From the NCBI GenBank assembly GCA_038747915.1, contig JBCDJJ010000011.1:1-61872 (forward strand): 61,872 bases of DNA, in the 5' to 3' direction. Positions 60,870 to 61,872 of this stretch are shown here, piece after piece. Source of the DNA: JBCDAP01 sp038747915. GTDB taxonomy: Bacteria; Planctomycetota; Phycisphaerae; Phycisphaerales; UBA1924. The position numbers and the translations under genes were made by a program. The notes under the pieces were generated by a model. That model was not told the origin of the DNA. It made no database searches and saw nothing but the letters and a program-made list of their open reading frames with translations. The number at the start of each line of letters is the position of its first letter. The stretch's first letter is position 1.

Positions 60870-61108
60870 ATAGTCGGCAAAGCGTTGGTTCGAGGCCGGC
60901 TGTGAGCCGACGGTGATTGAAGTCCCCGCGGGTGTCGCAGCGCGCACTGCGTCCTTTGGTCGATGGCATGTTCACCCGTGCCGGAAACTCTCGGATCGTA
61001 GGAGGGAATCGCAGCCCGATTTTCTCCAGACTGTGCCTGCTGCAGACGGAGCATCGCGTCGTATCCTGACGCTCACCGTCCGCCCTCGATCCTCATCCCG
61101 GAGAGATC

Positions 61109-61747
61109 ATGATGATGCACCACCTCGTTCGCACTGTTGCCGTTTCTGCGCTCGCACTCGCGGCATCGTTGATGACGCCGACCGCTGCGGCGCAGCCCAT
61201 CGGCAACTCCGGCGATGCGTTCCCAGAGCCGGCGCCGTCCGCGGAGCCGTTCGCGTTCTCGCGACCGCTCGGCACGTTCGATCGGCGGCCGATCATCCAG
61301 GTGTCGGGCGCGAGTTCGTCAGGAACGGTGGTCGGCTTCATGGTGCTGAACGCTGCCGGCGGGCTCATCGACCTGCGGTTCGGCAACACCTTCGCGCAGA
61401 GCACCGGGGGCAGTACCGCCGACGGGACGTACTTCATCGCACCGTTCCGCGCCGCCGCCAATCCCTCGTTCGCTGGGGCGTATCGGATCAACTCCGGCGG
61501 GATCGCGAACCCGCCCGTCGAGCTCCGCCTCTTCGATCAGTTCACCGGTGCCCCCCGCGGGACCTTTACCGGGTTGAGCGGTGAGGTGTCGTACTTCAGC
61601 TTCGTGGTCGATCAGCCCTCGGTCACGGAGCGGCTTCCGACCGTCAGCGCACGCAGCGCCATCCGATTCTTGAACCCCGAGTCCAACCCGTGGTACGCGG
61701 TCTTCTCAAGCGGGGGCAGCGTGCTCACCACCCCGCGGCACCGATGA
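61109..61747 (+). CDS. Secreted protein, 3' end disrupted by contig-end inverted repeat
   Basis: 212 residues as read. A signal peptide (MMMHHLVRTVAVSALALAAS, cleavage near AAA-QP) precedes a beta-rich region (GTFDRRPIIQVSGASSSGTV, GAYRINSGGIANPPVELRLF). The function is unknown. The frame ends TTPRHR* at 61747, but from 61678 on it lies in the left arm of a 55-bp inverted repeat. The mirror copy on the minus strand continues instead with LTTSRIINEETDLQSTNSR and ends only by running back into the first arm. The true protein is therefore probably longer and its annotated C-terminus is artefactual. GGAGAG lies upstream of the start. Confidence 0.7.
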   Translation: MMMHHLVRTVAVSALALAASLMTPTAAAQPIGNSGDAFPEPAPSAEPFAFSRPLGTFDRRPIIQVSGASSSGTVVGFMVLNAAGGLIDLRFGNTFAQSTGGSTADGTYFIAPFRAAANPSFAGAYRINSGGIANPPVELRLFDQFTGAPRGTFTGLSGEVSYFSFVVDQPSVTERLPTVSARSAIRFLNPESNPWYAVFSSGGSVLTTPRHR

Positions 61748-61872
61748 AATACCGCCCGGGCGAGAACACCCGCGAATTGGTGCTCTGCAGGTCGGTCTCT
61801 TCATTGATGATCCGCGAGGTGGTGAGCACGCTGCCCCCGCTTGAGAAGACCGCGTACCACGGGTTGGACTCG
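61678..61872. repeat. 55-bp perfect inverted repeat ending at the last base (probable chimera)
   Basis: Left arm 61678-61732 is the exact reverse complement of right arm 61818-61872, with an 85-bp spacer 61733-61817. The right arm ends exactly at the window end and also lies in the same reading frame, on the minus strand, as the left arm on the plus. This is the signature of a fold-back chimeric molecule at a contig end. A true inversion or a biological inverted duplication would be less likely but possible. Confidence 0.85.

Noticed and set aside
61725..61872. A separate minus-strand gene entering from the right end
   Set aside because: Its sequence is the mirror of the plus-strand gene through the inverted repeat; it is better explained by a chimera.

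Overview
The window is high-GC DNA, apparently chromosomal, from what looks like a planctomycete, most plausibly of the Phycisphaerae type. This is inferred from gene content, not from any search. The pointers are four membrane proteins carrying a CxxCGYDLRG/CPECG-type zinc ribbon, a prepilin-like secreted protein, a Gram-negative envelope gene (lpxA), several GTG and TTG starts, and the particular mix of glycoside hydrolases, SYLF lipoprotein and partner-switching regulators. The left end cuts an ABC ATPase gene. The last base closes a 55-bp perfect inverted repeat inside a reading frame, so the window is probably a complete (metagenomic?) contig with a fold-back chimera at its right end.

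Layout. 1-9.2 kb: ABC sugar-type ATPase (partial), tRNA-Gln, VKOR-DsbA fusion, zinc-ribbon membrane protein, proS, GH5 glycosidase, HIT protein, SYLF lipoprotein. 9.4-11.0 kb: an AT-richer accessory patch with a trypsin-like peptidase and a small membrane-anchored partner. 11.1-22.4 kb: GyrI-like protein, short uvrC, lipoprotein, GH35-like protein, membrane protein, lgt, a very strong hairpin, pdxJ, LOG-family protein, folC. 22.5-27 kb: large RTX/zinc-peptidase secreted protein, then a second AT-richer patch with a P-loop kinase lacking a normal start and an orphan barstar. 27-35.4 kb: unusual P1B-ATPase, gpsA, small membrane protein, chemoreceptor, PhnP-like MBL hydrolase, pyruvate kinase. 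35.4-37.2 kb: tandem zinc-ribbon membrane proteins sharing a nearly identical 3' end. 37.3-47.9 kb: guaA, small lipoprotein, RsbW-like kinase, STAS protein, MlaE permease, lipoprotein hydrolase, DUF1569, pterin dehydratase, gluQ, DUF192, RsbU-like phosphatase, prepilin-like protein, HNH protein. 48.5-49.6 kb: AT-richer helical membrane-anchored protein. 49.7-54.4 kb: lpxA, mrp, asnB, zinc-ribbon protein. 54.5-60.9 kb: F-type ATP synthase genes atpZ-atpI-like-atpB-atpE-atpF-atpH, then a secreted His-rich protein, then atpA. The gene after atpA is unrelated, so atpG, atpD and atpC lie elsewhere.

How the genes work together. The atp genes form one co-directional cluster building Fo and part of F1. 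The RsbW-like, STAS and RsbU-like genes within about 6 kb make a plausible partner-switching set, and the STAS protein could also serve the adjacent MlaE permease. VKOR-DsbA, Lgt, LpxA and the many lipoproteins and secreted proteins describe an active envelope and export economy.

The most notable non-genic signal is a set of palindromic elements of about 31 bp with core GAGC-RTCYN-GCTC. They occur as inverted pairs at two intergenic sites and as a weaker solo copy, and resemble REP/REPIN elements. Other non-genic signals are a 29-bp-arm hairpin before pdxJ and inverted AGGCANN heptad arrays between two convergent genes. The best candidate for an undescribed protein system is the cytosolic trypsin-like peptidase plus its small membrane-anchored partner. 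Nothing here is a CRISPR array, prophage or complete transposon.
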